NCBI GenBank assembly: GCA_039720395.1
Contig: CM077826.1
Span: forward strand, 27,732,430 to 27,796,429
Direction: 5' to 3'
DNA from: Liquidambar formosana
Taxonomy: Eukaryota; Streptophyta; Magnoliopsida; Saxifragales; Altingiaceae
DNA: 64,000 nucleotides
Shown here piece by piece: positions 46,326 through 60,000 of the stretch. Position 1 is the first letter of the stretch. Each line of letters begins with the position of its first letter. The position numbers were made by a program, and so were the translations under genes. Under the pieces are notes generated by a model. That model made no database searches, had not been told where the DNA came from, and saw only the letters and a list, made by a program, of their open reading frames with translations.

Positions 46326-48900
46326 AAATCATGTCAACGGTGATGATCTCAATCCAATCAACATCAAGTCTCAAATGCTCATCGCCACTGAACCTCCCCC
46401 CCTCCTCCCCAAAAAAAAAAAGAAAAATGAAAAAAGAAAATACAATATATATGTAGCCGAAATCAATGCTGGAAGGGTCACTGGAGGGTTTCCAACCATC
46501 GTATCTTCAAGCTACAAGGCTGCTGGAAGGTATGCGGTCTTCGTCTCCTCTCTTCTCTCTTCTTCTTAGTTGTTGTTTGTATCGTTTGGGTTTACCCTTT
46601 ATGATTTAGAATGGTAGGGGTGAAGGGTTACAAATGTTGAGTTTGAAGGAAATAAGGAATAAATGAAATGGAGCCATTTTAGTGTTTGGTGCTTGAGTTC
46701 CTGATGTAGAACTTTAAGGGGAAAATACCAAAGGTGGAAAATCTGGATGAGGATGTTCAAGAATAAGCTGCTGGAAATCTCAGGGACAGCAACTATTCTA
46801 GGGTTTAGCTGTGGTTTTTTCAGGAGTTTGGAGGTTAGGATCAAGGCTTAAAGATTAGAAAAGGGTTAGGGTTCTTAAGGTAAGGGTCTAAGGTCTAAAA
46901 GGTTTGAAAATAAGGGTAATGGTGTTGTTTCTTGTTCTAAGACAGAAAATACAGCAGCTAAGGTTACGAATAGGGGTTGGGGAAGATTGAGAACACTTAC
47001 TATAAAATTACAAAGATAGAAGAAAACAGTAGATATGTTGATAAAGAAGAGGAAAGGAGAGAGAAAACTACTAGTATCACACTAGTAGGGTCCTAGGAAT
47101 CACTCCTACTATGAGGAAGGCATCACACCATTTTAGGGCTTGAGGGAAAGCTCAAAACCAGAAGCAATAGTAGGAAAGTTCATTCATTCATAAAAAATTC
47201 CAGATGCATCTTTCCATAGACTTTATAATTTGGGACACAAGAGGCTTACAAGGCAAGCCAACTAGGAGGCTTACCCAACAAGCTAGACACTTACAAAGAA
47301 AGCTAAACTAACTAATACCACAAAATAACAGCCCAACTACACTAAAGGCCCAAACTGAAAATGACCCACAAAGACCCCTTAAAATCTAATTATATTCCCA
47401 AGTTGGGCCCATTTCACCTTCATCCTACCAAATTAAAGCTTGAGGCTAAAAAATCTGGCCCTTTTTATTTCTTTTATAAACTTTAAGAGGCTGATTTCTA
47501 TCAGTTCCGTTTGGGCACAGCAAGCGTACGCCCAGTTAAGTACCGCCTAAATATATATGCCCAAGTGCATATCCACCCCTCAAACCACCCAGAAATGCGC
47601 CAAAGACACGCCCAGGACAAGTTATTTAAAATATTGCTCTTAGTGTTTTCCTTGCATGTAAAAAGATGTCGAAACTATTGATCACCTAGTCTTGCATCCT
47701 CCTTCCACAGCTAGGACAATATTAATCTAATAGCCCCCTTTGTTCCTTGTTACAATATTAATCTGACAGATTTATTAGGAACATTTTTTAGGCTCTTTTT
47801 GAATGGAAACAGACAGATGTGTAGTACTTATAGGACCCTTTTTTTTTTTTTTTTTTTTATGAAGCTACTTGTAGGACTTCTTTCCCTGAGATTCTAGATA
47901 GAATACAATTGTAATTTGGGGTGGTTTTTATCTTGTATACCTCACATGTACAGGCGTGTCTCCCATTCTGTTTTCTAGTTTCTGAAGGATAGGAGACACA
48001 AGACTTCTAATGACAAATATCGAAGTCAGGTTATGTCATCAATCAACTTGGATTTGAGTTTTAACATGCAAAGCTTGACAGCATTGCTCTCAAAAACATT
48101 ATAAGTAACTATAGGGCTCCATCTGACTCCTCTCCAAGTCGTAGCATCCAAAGCCATCTTCATGGCTCCTTGCTTCAAATAATATAATAAAATAAAGATT
48201 TTTTTTTTTTAGTTGTTGTCGTTGTTGTTGTTGTTGGGTGGGGGGGGATATTAGAGGTCTCTATAGAGGCAGCTGAGGATCAACTACTTTTTCCTTCTCC
48301 AAGCTGGCAGGCATAGGCACCCCTTGCCATGCTGAACATCTAAGTGTTAGTTGTTCATCCTTTATAAGACTACTATTATTGAAGTAAACTTATCTAATGC
48401 GGTGGCTAGAACTAGGCAAATGTGTGCTACTCCTTACTGATACCATCACAAAGAGATCTTGAACCTCTCTTCATGTTGAAAATTGTTGAATTCCATAGAT
48501 ATAAAAACACGGATTATCTACTTAAGAGTGGTGCATAAATGATGGAATGTCAGTGATCACTCTTTTAAGATAGATTCCACCTATTAGTCATTCTTGCTTG
48601 CATTGTTCTTGCTATATTTTTATATGTCAGAGCAAATTACTGAATCAACGGAAATTTTTTTGAAATTAATTCAAGTTAAATGGATCCTTTGCTTCACCCA
48701 AAAGTTACCTGTGTCTACATGACATGACATGACATGACACGACACGGGCATGGGTACACCGATCGGACACTCCAAAATAGTGGAAAACCTTTGAAAAGAA
48801 GACGAATCCGACGATTGGACACATGCCTACACCCAACACCCATACTAGAGTCCATGTAACATAGAAATACCAAAAAACAAATCTGAAAGAAGGCATACCC
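46326..48900. other. Intergenic, no gene recognised
   Basis: There are several short open frames, for example 46375-46569 and 46599-46844, without family motifs. A poly(T) run lies near 47838-47858. Repeated ACATG units (GACATGACATGACATGACA) lie near 48719-48740. Confidence 0.45.
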
Positions 48901-49139
48901 AAAATAAATAAAAATAAATCTTTTGATAAACAATAAGTATATTATAATCATAAAAAGAGCATACAAAGAAAGGACAAGAAGTCCTTGGGGGAACCAAAAA
49001 ACGCAACCAAACCTTCAATCCCAATCTTTGGGAAAACAATGTAAAAAGTCAACCCCCTAACAAAAACAACAAAAAGCCTCCAAACAAGAATTTCAACATG
49101 CGCACATGTGCGCCCGTGTGAGAGAGGGGGGGGGGGGGG

Positions 49140-49860
49140 GGGGATGGAATTTCCTACTTAGTGCCCTTTGTTTCTAATAAAAAGATCTACTTCTCTGGTA
49201 GCCAATCAATAGATCCCGGTGAAATTGACCCAATATGCCTCGAACATCCAAAATACGTCTCATAGCATAGCACACCGATATTTCCAGCTTCCTTCGTCCC
49301 CCTTCCTTCAACCAAGAAATGACCGTCAAAAAGCTTCCCTCCACCAAAGTATCTCTCAACTCAACTTTTAGTATGCCTTAAGCCAATCAAAAGAGAATGA
49401 ATCTCTGCCTTAGGAGAAACTGTCACCACTGGACATAGAGAAAAAGAGGACAGGCATTTTTTGCCCTCACAATTTCTAAGAATGCACCCAACTCCAAGAA
49501 CACCCATATTTCCAAGAGAGCACCAGTCAAAAGTAAACTTTATTCTACCAGAAGGCAAAGGCTTCCAAGAACACACTTAGCAACTTTCCACGCCCTCAAT
49601 GAGAAAACCGCCTTTTAATATTCCAAAATGAGAGGAAGAGGACTATTGAACTTCTAATAAATAGAAACCCAAGAGAAGACCAAGCTACGAATATTCTCCC
49701 ACAAATTAGTATCACTTCTTTTCCTATCTTCAAAAATTCTATTGTTTCTTTTTTTATAAAACAAAAGTACCACAATATAGCCAACACGAAACAGAATCAA
49801 GAAATGATGCTCTCTTTCAAGATAGATTCCAACCATTTGTCATTCTTACTTGCTTCATTC
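49140..49860 (-). mobile_element. L1-type LINE 3' end with RNase H relic
   Basis: On the minus strand, 49654-49836 encodes YKKRNNRIFEDRK then LWENIRSLVFSWVSIY, typical of the region before RNase H in plant L1. 49361-49576 encodes PSGRIKFTFDWCSLGNMGVLG and AEIHSLLIGLR, the RNase H core. 49174-49359 continues with VEGSFLTVISWLK. The usual VEGDS aspartate is replaced (VEGSF). Frames are split, so it is dead. A G-run near 49128-49143 marks the 3' side. The element is 5'-truncated. Confidence 0.8.
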
Positions 49861-50162
49861 TTGCTCATTTTGTCCTTTCTGCTTTCCTAAATATTCCTGG
49901 ATATACTACTTTCCCTGTCTAATAAGTTTTGTTATTTTATTGGGAAAAATCAGGACCTTCAACATTTGTACCTATGCACTCACATAAGCCTTGGATTACT
50001 CAACCAACTAAATTATTTTCCAAAAAAAAAAAAAAAAAAGGGGAGAAGAGGCTATGATGTAACTCAGATTTGTCTATTAAACAAAAATAAAATAAAAAAC
50101 AAAGGAGCTAGAGAATGCAGGGGTAATGCTTACCATTCAATCCTCATAATCTCCGGCATTCT

Positions 50163-51365
50163 CTAATAGGTAGTTGATTGCCAATTCTCATTGCGATCAC
50201 AAGCTAAAAATGCCTCAATGACAAGTGCTCTATCAAATCCCATTGCCTCGAGCTAAAAATAGAAAGATAAAACCCATAAGTATATATTGTCAATTGGAGA
50301 GAAAAAACTGAGGAAAAGAATCCCTACTCGTTCAATAGCCTCCTGCTCTGCTGGCGTGACACTGATGGCATGGGGCATCTCTTGCTCAGGCTGATCAAAT
50401 AAATCACTGTAAGAAAGAATGAAAGTTTTACATTACTAAAACCAGCAGAAGGAACCACATCTTTAATATTTGTACTTTTGTAGTAAGAAGGCTCCATGTA
50501 GAATTCGATCCATCTCGAGGATACAGAGCACATATATCTGAGAAGTAAAAGCAAAGTAGTGCTAAACAACTTCTCAAATAAATAAAGGAGCTCCAACATA
50601 AGAAACTTAATTTTTGGGCCAACAAAATCAAGTGTATAAGAAGAATGAAATAACTTGAATCCCCTTACATCAATCCCCATGTTATAGAAAAGCCATTTTG
50701 AAAGGTAACACTATTCAGCAACCCTAATCAGGCTTCTCAAAATACAATGGACTGTAAACTTGCAATTAAATACTGGTAACACTCTATTCAATTCAACAAA
50801 AGATGAGTTGACAGGGAAGCAATACATTAGGGTCATCTAAGAAAATATGCAACATTTACAATACAATCTCAAACATGTACCACTACAATCTCCACACAAA
50901 CATTTCCAAAGGTTGTGCATGCAACTTAATGGTTGTTACAGCAAGATAAGAACAAGGTGAAAATTTGCGTTTCGACATGTCATTTAGGTCATCCCTAAAA
51001 TAAATATGTTTAAAAACATTTTGAGAAACACAATGTTTCAAGCGTACACCCATCTAAACATAAATAAACTTCCAAACAATTTAAGTACAACTAATTTGCC
51101 AATCTGATAATAAAAAAAAATTAAAATTTGTTACAAACAAAAATTTCAAGAAAATCTATTGAAAAGTTGAATTTTTAAAGAAAATTTCTGATTTTTTTTC
51201 GATTGGGTTTGACCCAAGGAATTTCAAGATTCCTATGGTGGTTTGTTCGATCAGTCAAGAAACGGAAACGTTTTGGCTGTTTCGATGGAAAAAAAAAATA
51301 ATAAGATTTTTGTTCATTGGATAAGATATATACTAAGTTATTACTATATCCGGGAAAAATAAATA

Positions 51366-51411
<46 letters not shown>

Positions 51412-53972
51412 ACTACTACATCACTACAGAATTCTGTTGAGTAATACAAAGTCAGCTAGGTTCACTGCAAGAAATTCTGGACAATGCCTGAAGAAAATAA
51501 AAATAGGTCTGTGTGAGTATAAAATGGCTTCCACCCATCCATCATAGATAAGAGGAAGTCTAATTAGTCTTCTTGTGTCTTAGTATTACCTTACATGCCT
51601 ATAAAGCACTCACCCTTCAGAACCTTCAACAGGTTCATTAATTAATTGAAGAAACTCCGCATGGTGCTCCTGAATTAGTCTTAAAAGCTGAGGGTTTTGC
51701 TTGCCTAGCTCCTGAAGCATGGGCTGTAACAAGAAAAGCAACTTAAAGCTCTGCAATATTAAAAAGCCATCAAAACTTACTGACCAAAATAAGCATACAA
51801 ACCTGTAAGATTTGTGGATTTGATTGAACCATAGAACGCAATGCTTGGAACTAGAATGCAAACAAAGAAGAACGAGTAAAACAAGAAATTCAGTGTCACT
51901 GTAGAATTCTATAACCACACAAAGCTAGATTCAGTAGCATCTCACATCACCAGTTAATTGGCATTACACAAAATCCAACATGCAACCTCAACTTTTACTA
52001 ACCACATCAAGAAAAATCAGTTTACATGATATATTTGAACAATTTTTTTTTTCTTTCCCTCTAATCTTGCCTCTAATACCACATCTATATCACGGCTAAC
52101 ATTTTCAACATTGCCAATGTTCTTAAACCAGAGCCAAAACCAGCATGCCTTTCCCAACTACTTGGGTCAGCTTTACAAGTGGAAATATGATCCAACAAGG
52201 TTTCAGATTATTTTATGACCAAGTCAACCTGACATGAACCGTCTACATTGATGCCAAATATTTGAGAGGCCTTTTGATGGAATGAGAAGAGCCTGCCATG
52301 AAAATTGGCCAATACCAATAGGTTACACTACCGTATCAGTTATGCAGGTTAAACTCATGCAACTGAGGACTAAGGAGTAAGGAGTAACCATAAACAATTC
52401 CATTAAACCAGGAATAAGTCAAGACTAAGAAGCTATAAAGCCCATTCTGGTATAGAGAACTGCATTAATATTGGTACAGAGATCTGCTGATATTAAACAT
52501 TTAACAAAATGCCACAGCTGAGCAGATCTAATCTCAAACACATCATCCTCATTCCTTAGGAACTCAAAATAAGCAGGTTATGACACTCGAGAGTATTTAA
52601 CGTTGAATCCAATACAAAGAACTTAGAAGCTTCTTAATTCAACAAACAATAGGGACTGCACCTGTTGGTTGTTTCTGAGGAAATCAAGGGATCCAAGTCC
52701 CCCACCACTAGCACCAGAAAGAGGTTTCCTGGAGAAATTACAGAACAAAAAATATAAGACACAAAAAGGAGAATATGTACAGTAAGAGCCCTTTAAAAAA
52801 ATAGACTCTGACCTGAGGAAACATATTCAGGGGAGACGAGTTAGGTACTCCAGAGACAGGTGCAGCATGGGCAGCACTTGTTTCAGTTGTCGGGTTAACC
52901 CCACCAGTTGCCTGATTTGCAGGGAAATGAGCCACAGGGACAGCTACTTCTGCTGTTTCTGGAATACCCTGAAGATAAAATGGTATCAGTCACCAAAAAC
53001 TAGCAAAAATTGTAATCAAACAATTTTGAATTTAGGACATACAGAATACAAATAATCTACAGCTCGCTCAGGATTGTTGTAGGCTGCTCGAAGTGCACGT
53101 GTAACAGTTTCCTTATCCCAAATGCCACCGCCCATATCCATTATTTGTTGAATAGTCTGCTCAAGATTATTGCCAGCAACTAAGTTTGAAGCAGCTTGAT
53201 CATAGGTATCAGTAGGCACACTGGCATAAAGAAATAATAAGTGTGATATCGTTACGTTATGCTACAAATTTTTGGCACAGCTGGAGAAAGAGAGAGAGAG
53301 AGAGAGACAAATCTCACAGTCAGTGCGCGTGTGTAAACATATAGCATGTTGTAACACAATGGTGCAGGTTCAAGACCAAAATGTGTATTATAATTTTTAA
53401 GAACTATGTAAGATAGAGCACCCACAAACATCAGTAAGTTCACAGTTTAATTATGCTTTTAACATTTTAATTGAGCACAGCATGGTAGAGCTCTAGTGAC
53501 ACCTATATGGACAGTGCCAATGCGCTATATACAATAGATATGGAGCAAAGTACAGAATTAATTCAAGAAATTTTGACACGTTGACGATGCATTCAAAAAA
53601 CTGAGTTGTCAAAGGCATTTGTTCGTGGGAAGCCAGTTAAGCCACACAAAGCAAGATAAGCATCAAAGAAGAAAACTACAATTACTTCATCAAAAAAAAA
53701 AAAAAAAACAAAAAAAAAGAGCATCAAAGAAGAAAAGTGTGATTTTGGTCCCTGACCAATTTTGAACAAACTCAGAAACCCAGTGGTGGCTGCCCAGGGG
53801 GGAATGATATCAGTCAACTTGGTTTCAGTATAACAGGAATGTAATAGAATACTAGAAATAGATAATTTGTAACAACCCTAAAAATCTTAGCTAGACAATC
53901 TAATTAATTAAAGTATATAATTACAAAGTGATTATATTTAAGTAAGATGATTAGTATGGTATTAATCCTTAA

Positions 53973-54006
<34 letters not shown>

Positions 54007-57000
54007 CCTACACATTTAACTATATGGATATGGTGACGGAATTGATATGATGAACTAATATGATAATATTAAGATCATAAGAATAATAACAAGTTAAACT
54101 ATGGATAATTGGAATAGTTAAATCTAATTAATAAGGTTTGTAGTAATACAATTACATAAGATGTGCGATAATATCTTAATAAATAAAATTTTATCATAGG
54201 AAGTAATGGCAAAATCTAGAATGGATATGGGTGGTACTTAGTTTTTCATGATGGGTATTTTTGGAAATAAAGATAAGGTTTATTATGAATAATTAGGATT
54301 AATTAGAGAAGATTAAATCCACTTAGAGGAAAAATAAGAAAATGAAATGTTTTAGCATGAATAGGTGAGGTGGCACATTTTGAGCCATGTTTGGCATGAC
54401 TAAGAAACCAAGGAAATAGGTGGCAAGATTTAGGCTATGTTTGGCATGGCTTGGAGACAATGTTTTTGCATGGGGTATTTAGGTGGCAGCCATATGTTGC
54501 ATGAGAAAATTTTGTCTCTACATGGGGAGTTAGTATAAATAGGGTTCATCACAACCGCTAAGTTTATTGTGCAATATAGAGAGAGTGAAGGAAAGAAGGG
54601 AATTTTGGGGAGATCTAATTTACAACAAATTGATACTTCAATTCGAATTTGATAGGTGAGGATTAACTACAATTTTTATTATGCATCAATTCATAGTTTC
54701 AATTTAAGATTTGGTTAAGAAAAATTAAGTTTAAAAGCTTGAAACTATGCTTTAATAGGGTCCAAATTCTAGTTGTTTGGTTCTCTTTATACACTAAATC
54801 ATTTAATGCCATTGTTGAGGGCTTAGTTTCCTCTTGATATGAAATTACTACATATATATATATATATATCAAGAGGTTCTAGATGCTTTGCACCCGACTA
54901 ATCCCCCTGGGCACATGCAATCCCCCCCCCCCCCCCCCGGGGTCCCACATGCACCAGGCAATTACAAAACAAAGTTCATGGGGTGGCCTTGAGGGGGAGT
55001 GGTGAGAGTTGAACCCAAGCAAGAGGTGCTAAAACCACTCGGTCCACCCCTCAAGGTTTACTACCTGTAAATTTTGTGGGGTATGATTGAATATAAAATG
55101 AGTAATTGAGGTAGGATGTTTCAAATAGGATTTTGGAGCCTAAAACTTTAACCTTAAATCTAAATTTCTGTGTTTTATTATTTGATCAAAAGTTCAAAAC
55201 CAATTGCACATATTGAAAGTAGACTTCTCAAGCTTCCATTGGGCATTTGAATTGCTCAATTTTGTAGAGACTTGAAAAAAAAAAACAAAAAAAAAAGGGA
55301 AATCTTTAAAGAAGATGGTTTCTGTGTTGAAAATACAGAAATTTCTATGCTGAAAATACAGAAATTTTCTGTACATATTGTGTTGTTTAAATCATATCTG
55401 AGGCTGAAAAAATATTTCATGAATTCCATTTTTTTCTATGAATTCTTAAAATATAGAACTGTAAATCTGGAGATTTTCATGCTTTTTGAAGTTGAATTGT
55501 TATTTTAAAATGAATTTACAAAACAGATCTGTTATGCTGTATTTTTCAATTTATAGTAGAAAAAGGTTGTTTAGAACGAATTTATTCAAGGGGTTATCCA
55601 TGTTATAATTTTATGAAATTTTACGAGAAATACCATTATTGTGTAGAAATTTTCAGACTCAAATTGTTTGTGGTTTAATCCCAAATTATAGCAAAGTCAT
55701 TTTAGAAAAAATGAGTAAACCCTTCCGGCAAACCCGGGCCCATATAAGACCTTGGCAATTTAATCCTCAACTAAGAAACTAACCCTCACGACGTCCAAGA
55801 AAAATTTCCAATATTTTATAAATATTAGCAATTTAATCCTCAAGCTATTTGGAGTAGAGTATCAATTTACTAGCCCCAATGAAGATAATATTACAATGGT
55901 GTTGTCTTCCTAGGAAAGTTTCACCAACAAAAATAGAAGCCAATTTTTTAGGCTGGTAATATTTTTCAGGATGGGAGAACATTTTCTTGTCACAACTCAC
56001 TTCCTAGTATTTAATCAGAGCTGGTCCCTTTTGAAGACTAGATACATCATAATGCCATAACACCTCAGTTTATTAATGCCACAAACATATGTTCTCACAT
56101 GGAAAGAGAAAAATATAATTGTTGGTAATAAAGAAGAGCACGTACTTTGTTGTTGCAACATCAGAAGCAGATGTAGTCCCCTTCGAGGCCCTACAACAAA
56201 GTGCCCAGAAAATATGATTTCCATCCAATTAATACAGAGCAACACTTTAAAGACACTAGTAAAATAAACTCACGTTGCTTGTACAGAAGTTTCAGGTACA
56301 GAAGTAGGATTAGGAGTTGGTGCAGTCATAGGTGCAGACTGTTTAAACATAGGAACACAAAGTGCTTTCATTAGATAACACCCCCCCAAAAAAATAATCA
56401 TTATGATAATAATCACAAATTCCCTGTAACAGTAAACATGATAAAAGAAGAATACCATAGTGGATGAGGCCCCAGTTGAGCCTAAAGTTTTGCTCTGCAG
56501 AGATAGCAAAAGAATAGAAAATATAATAAGAAACATTAAATATCAAAACTTCATGCTGAGTTGCTGACAACCTGAAAATATAAAGCAACGAATTTTGATA
56601 AAAGCCCTTACCAGTCTTGGCTAGAGTCCAGTCCAGTAAAATTATTAGATTAAAGGAAAAAAAAATTAAGAACATGACAAAAATGCTATAAGAAAACCAA
56701 GGTCGTCTAGCTTTGACAGTTTTGCAAACTACCCCAAGTAGGCAGAAAAAAAGGGTTTCACATCAAAAGCATTTCTAGTGACAGCAATGGTATTCATAAT
56801 AATTCAAAATCTGCTGCCTAAAATTTATATTAAGAAAACTATAATATATATATATATATATATATTAGAACCCTTCAAATCTTTGGTAGTGTCAAGTCTA
56901 GTAAAGATATTATATCAGAGTATATGATCATAAACAAGCATCAAAACCTCATCAGGTTACCAAAGTTCTTTAGCTTTGAAACTATAAAAAATACCCCAAG

Positions 57001-60000
57001 TAGGTTGTGAAGAAGCGTTTCAAATCAAAAGGCCTTCCTAATGACAGAATTCTTAAGTCATCAATGTCCAACGAGAATTTCGAAATCTGATGCATAGCAA
57101 GGAATTACAGCGAAGATTTCCCTCTTTTCCACCTCTCAAAAGATAAACTTAAGTGGCCTTAATTTTGTCAGAACCCCCTGCGTAATTTTCAAAGTAACAT
57201 TCCCTCCGTCCCATAAAGATAGGCCATCCCTTACAAAACACACAAATTAAGAAAAGCAATCAATGCATTGATCCAAAAGTATCCTTCTCCTACTTGGAAT
57301 TTGGTTGTGTTGAAAGTAATTCCTGAAATAACAAAGGGTAGTATAGGAAAGTTCAAAAAATTAACGATTTGACTTTTCAAAGTGGACAAGCATTTTGGGA
57401 CAACAAAAGTAACAAAAATTCCTATCTTTGTGGAACAGAGGGAGTACAAGTTTTTTTTTGAAAATCATCAAAAAAAGGGTACCACATATTTGATTGGAAA
57501 TTTAACAAGAAAAAACACAAATACTGCTAAAGGATAAGCTTCATTGTAGAAGATTTGGTGCCAAACATGTGTATATTTGGGTCGCTGCGTGTATGTACAC
57601 ACGCAAGTGGACTCACGCCTTGAAGCTCACTTCAAAACACAACATTGAGGCTTAGTAACAAGAGGCTCATACCTAAATCACACCTCAAGGTGAGAGGCTC
57701 GCATTAGGCATTCACCTTACACCTTGAGACTCTTCTCATATCTGAAATACTTACCAATGGCCTGATGATTCAATCCAAATTTAGTTTTTTATTTTATTTT
57801 ATGGCATTATGACATTTTTATTTTTAGTTGCTTTCCATATTGATGTACTGGGGGTCTATATAAGACTGTTAATCTAGGGTTTTGGAATTATTGAATAAAT
57901 TAAGAATTTTGATGTTACTTACAATTTGGTGATGAATCCAAACAAACCCTAGGTGTCGGCTCCTAGAATTCCTCCTTTTCTCTTCTTCTCTTGCTTTTCT
58001 CCATGAGTTGTGAGTTTTGTGTGCATGTGCTACAACAATTTGTTTCTACACTGCCATGTTGTTGCCCTTTCATTTTGGCACAGACTGTTTAGCTTGGCAG
58101 GGTTGAGTTCGCTTCCTCCATTATCTTGCCTCCATTTGCTTATTATTGAGTTGGGGTCCAGGTAGGAGTAAGAGAGCCTCCACACTTTCGAGTTGTGTTG
58201 TGGTAGCATGCTTTTAGGTGATTTGGAAGGAAAGAAATTCGAAAATCTTTGAAGATAAGTTTGAGGATGTTAATGAGATGTGGGATCACATGTATTTTTT
58301 GGCTTCTTTTTGGGCTTCGGTTTCCAAAGCCTTTGTGGGTGTTCCACTTTTTGTGATTAAGGCAGATGGGAAGGAAGTATGTGATAGTTGAGTGTTAGAC
58401 ATTTGGTTGCAACTCTTTTTTTGTCTACATTTACCCTTTTGATCAGCTACTTTTTGCCAGGATGTCTTGTCCTCCTTGTATTGCTTTTGATTTTATTAAT
58501 AATATTTTCTTGTTGAATTTTCAAAAACATATTAAACTATACTTATTCAGGAAAAAATAATTTCAAAGTTACTTCACTAAAGACTTCTCACAATCACTCT
58601 CAGGTATAAAGGCAATAGAATATTAAAATCAATCAATTTAGACCAAAGTCAATCTATTGAGATTATTAGAAACTATTTTAGGGCCAGCATAGTGCATTTT
58701 AAGTGGCTTGCTTGTTTAGGTAAGATTTCCAACTTACATTAGCTAAGATATTACTACTACCATTGCAAGCTAGTTGGGATACTAGGATTCTCTATAATGC
58801 TTCTACTTTTATTATAATATATATTACTACTACCATCAATCATACCCAAATGAACAATTAATGCTTTCCCTTCTTCTCTTATCATGTTTGCAAGAAATGT
58901 AACTAGTAGCGGCCAAGGTTATCTAAAATATTAAATTTACAAGGAAAAGAGAGAGAGAGAGAGAGAGATTTCTTAACATTCAGGCACATGTTAAGATACA
59001 TTTAACGAAGTAATAAGTGCATGGGAAAATGTGAAAATGTGCAATGGTGCAAATAGCATTAGAAAATGCATAGAAAATTGTGCATTTTCACATTTTTCCC
59101 ATGCATGTATTGCTTCATTAAATGTATCTTATATTCTTAACATGTGGCCTGAGGGCACAAATTAAGAGGACCTTTAAAAAATGGGAGGGAAAAGGACAGA
59201 AAGAAGCTATAGTAAATTCCTCAAATGAATTTTAAGGTTCAAGCTCAAATAATGGAGACTTTAGAAAGAAGGAAATAGGGAGGATGAAAAGGATAAGCTA
59301 AAGAAAGGAGAAAAGATAGAAACTCTTTCAATTTTCTTTACAATTCTTCTTCATCATAAGGGATTAATCCCGTATTAAACCAACGAGCACTTTTTATATT
59401 ATAGGGAAACGGACCAAAACTTATCTCGTCTTATTCAAAACCCCAATTATGACATCCCTTCTCTCCCACTTCACACCTCGGACTGAACTAAATGAAGCGA
59501 AATCTATTGAAGTAATTTAAAGGCTCTGTAGAACCCTAAAAACACAAAGAAGCCTCCTAAAACTAATGTAACCCACTATAGTAACACAGTAGTAATCATA
59601 TTTTATTCATAAAACTGTTAAACTTCCAATGACAAAAGACAATATAATATTAATTATAAAAACTCAATTGGCAAGGGATAAAGCGCCAGGAAGCGGAAGT
59701 CCTGAACTCAACGCTTGCCAACCCCTTGAGGACTATTTTTAAAGGCGAAAGCGTTAGGCAAGGCGTTTTACTCCTTGCAAAGCGAGGCATAAGCCTCAAG
59801 GCATAAGGCATAAGCCTTTCAATTAGTAATTTTCATTTTAAGAGAGAGAGAGACAGAGAGAGAAAGTAGTAGCTTTTTGAAAATACAAAGTATCTAAACA
59901 TTTTTGGGACATTTAAAATCATAGTATAGTTATTTAAAGATAAAAGTTCATATTGCATCATGGATTAAGTTATACAAAAATTGTACATAAACTTGTAAAA

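Noticed and set aside
48040..48190. A minus-strand stretch that reads as coding-like sequence
   Set aside because: The frame is short and I could not match it to any family or link it to neighbouring exons.
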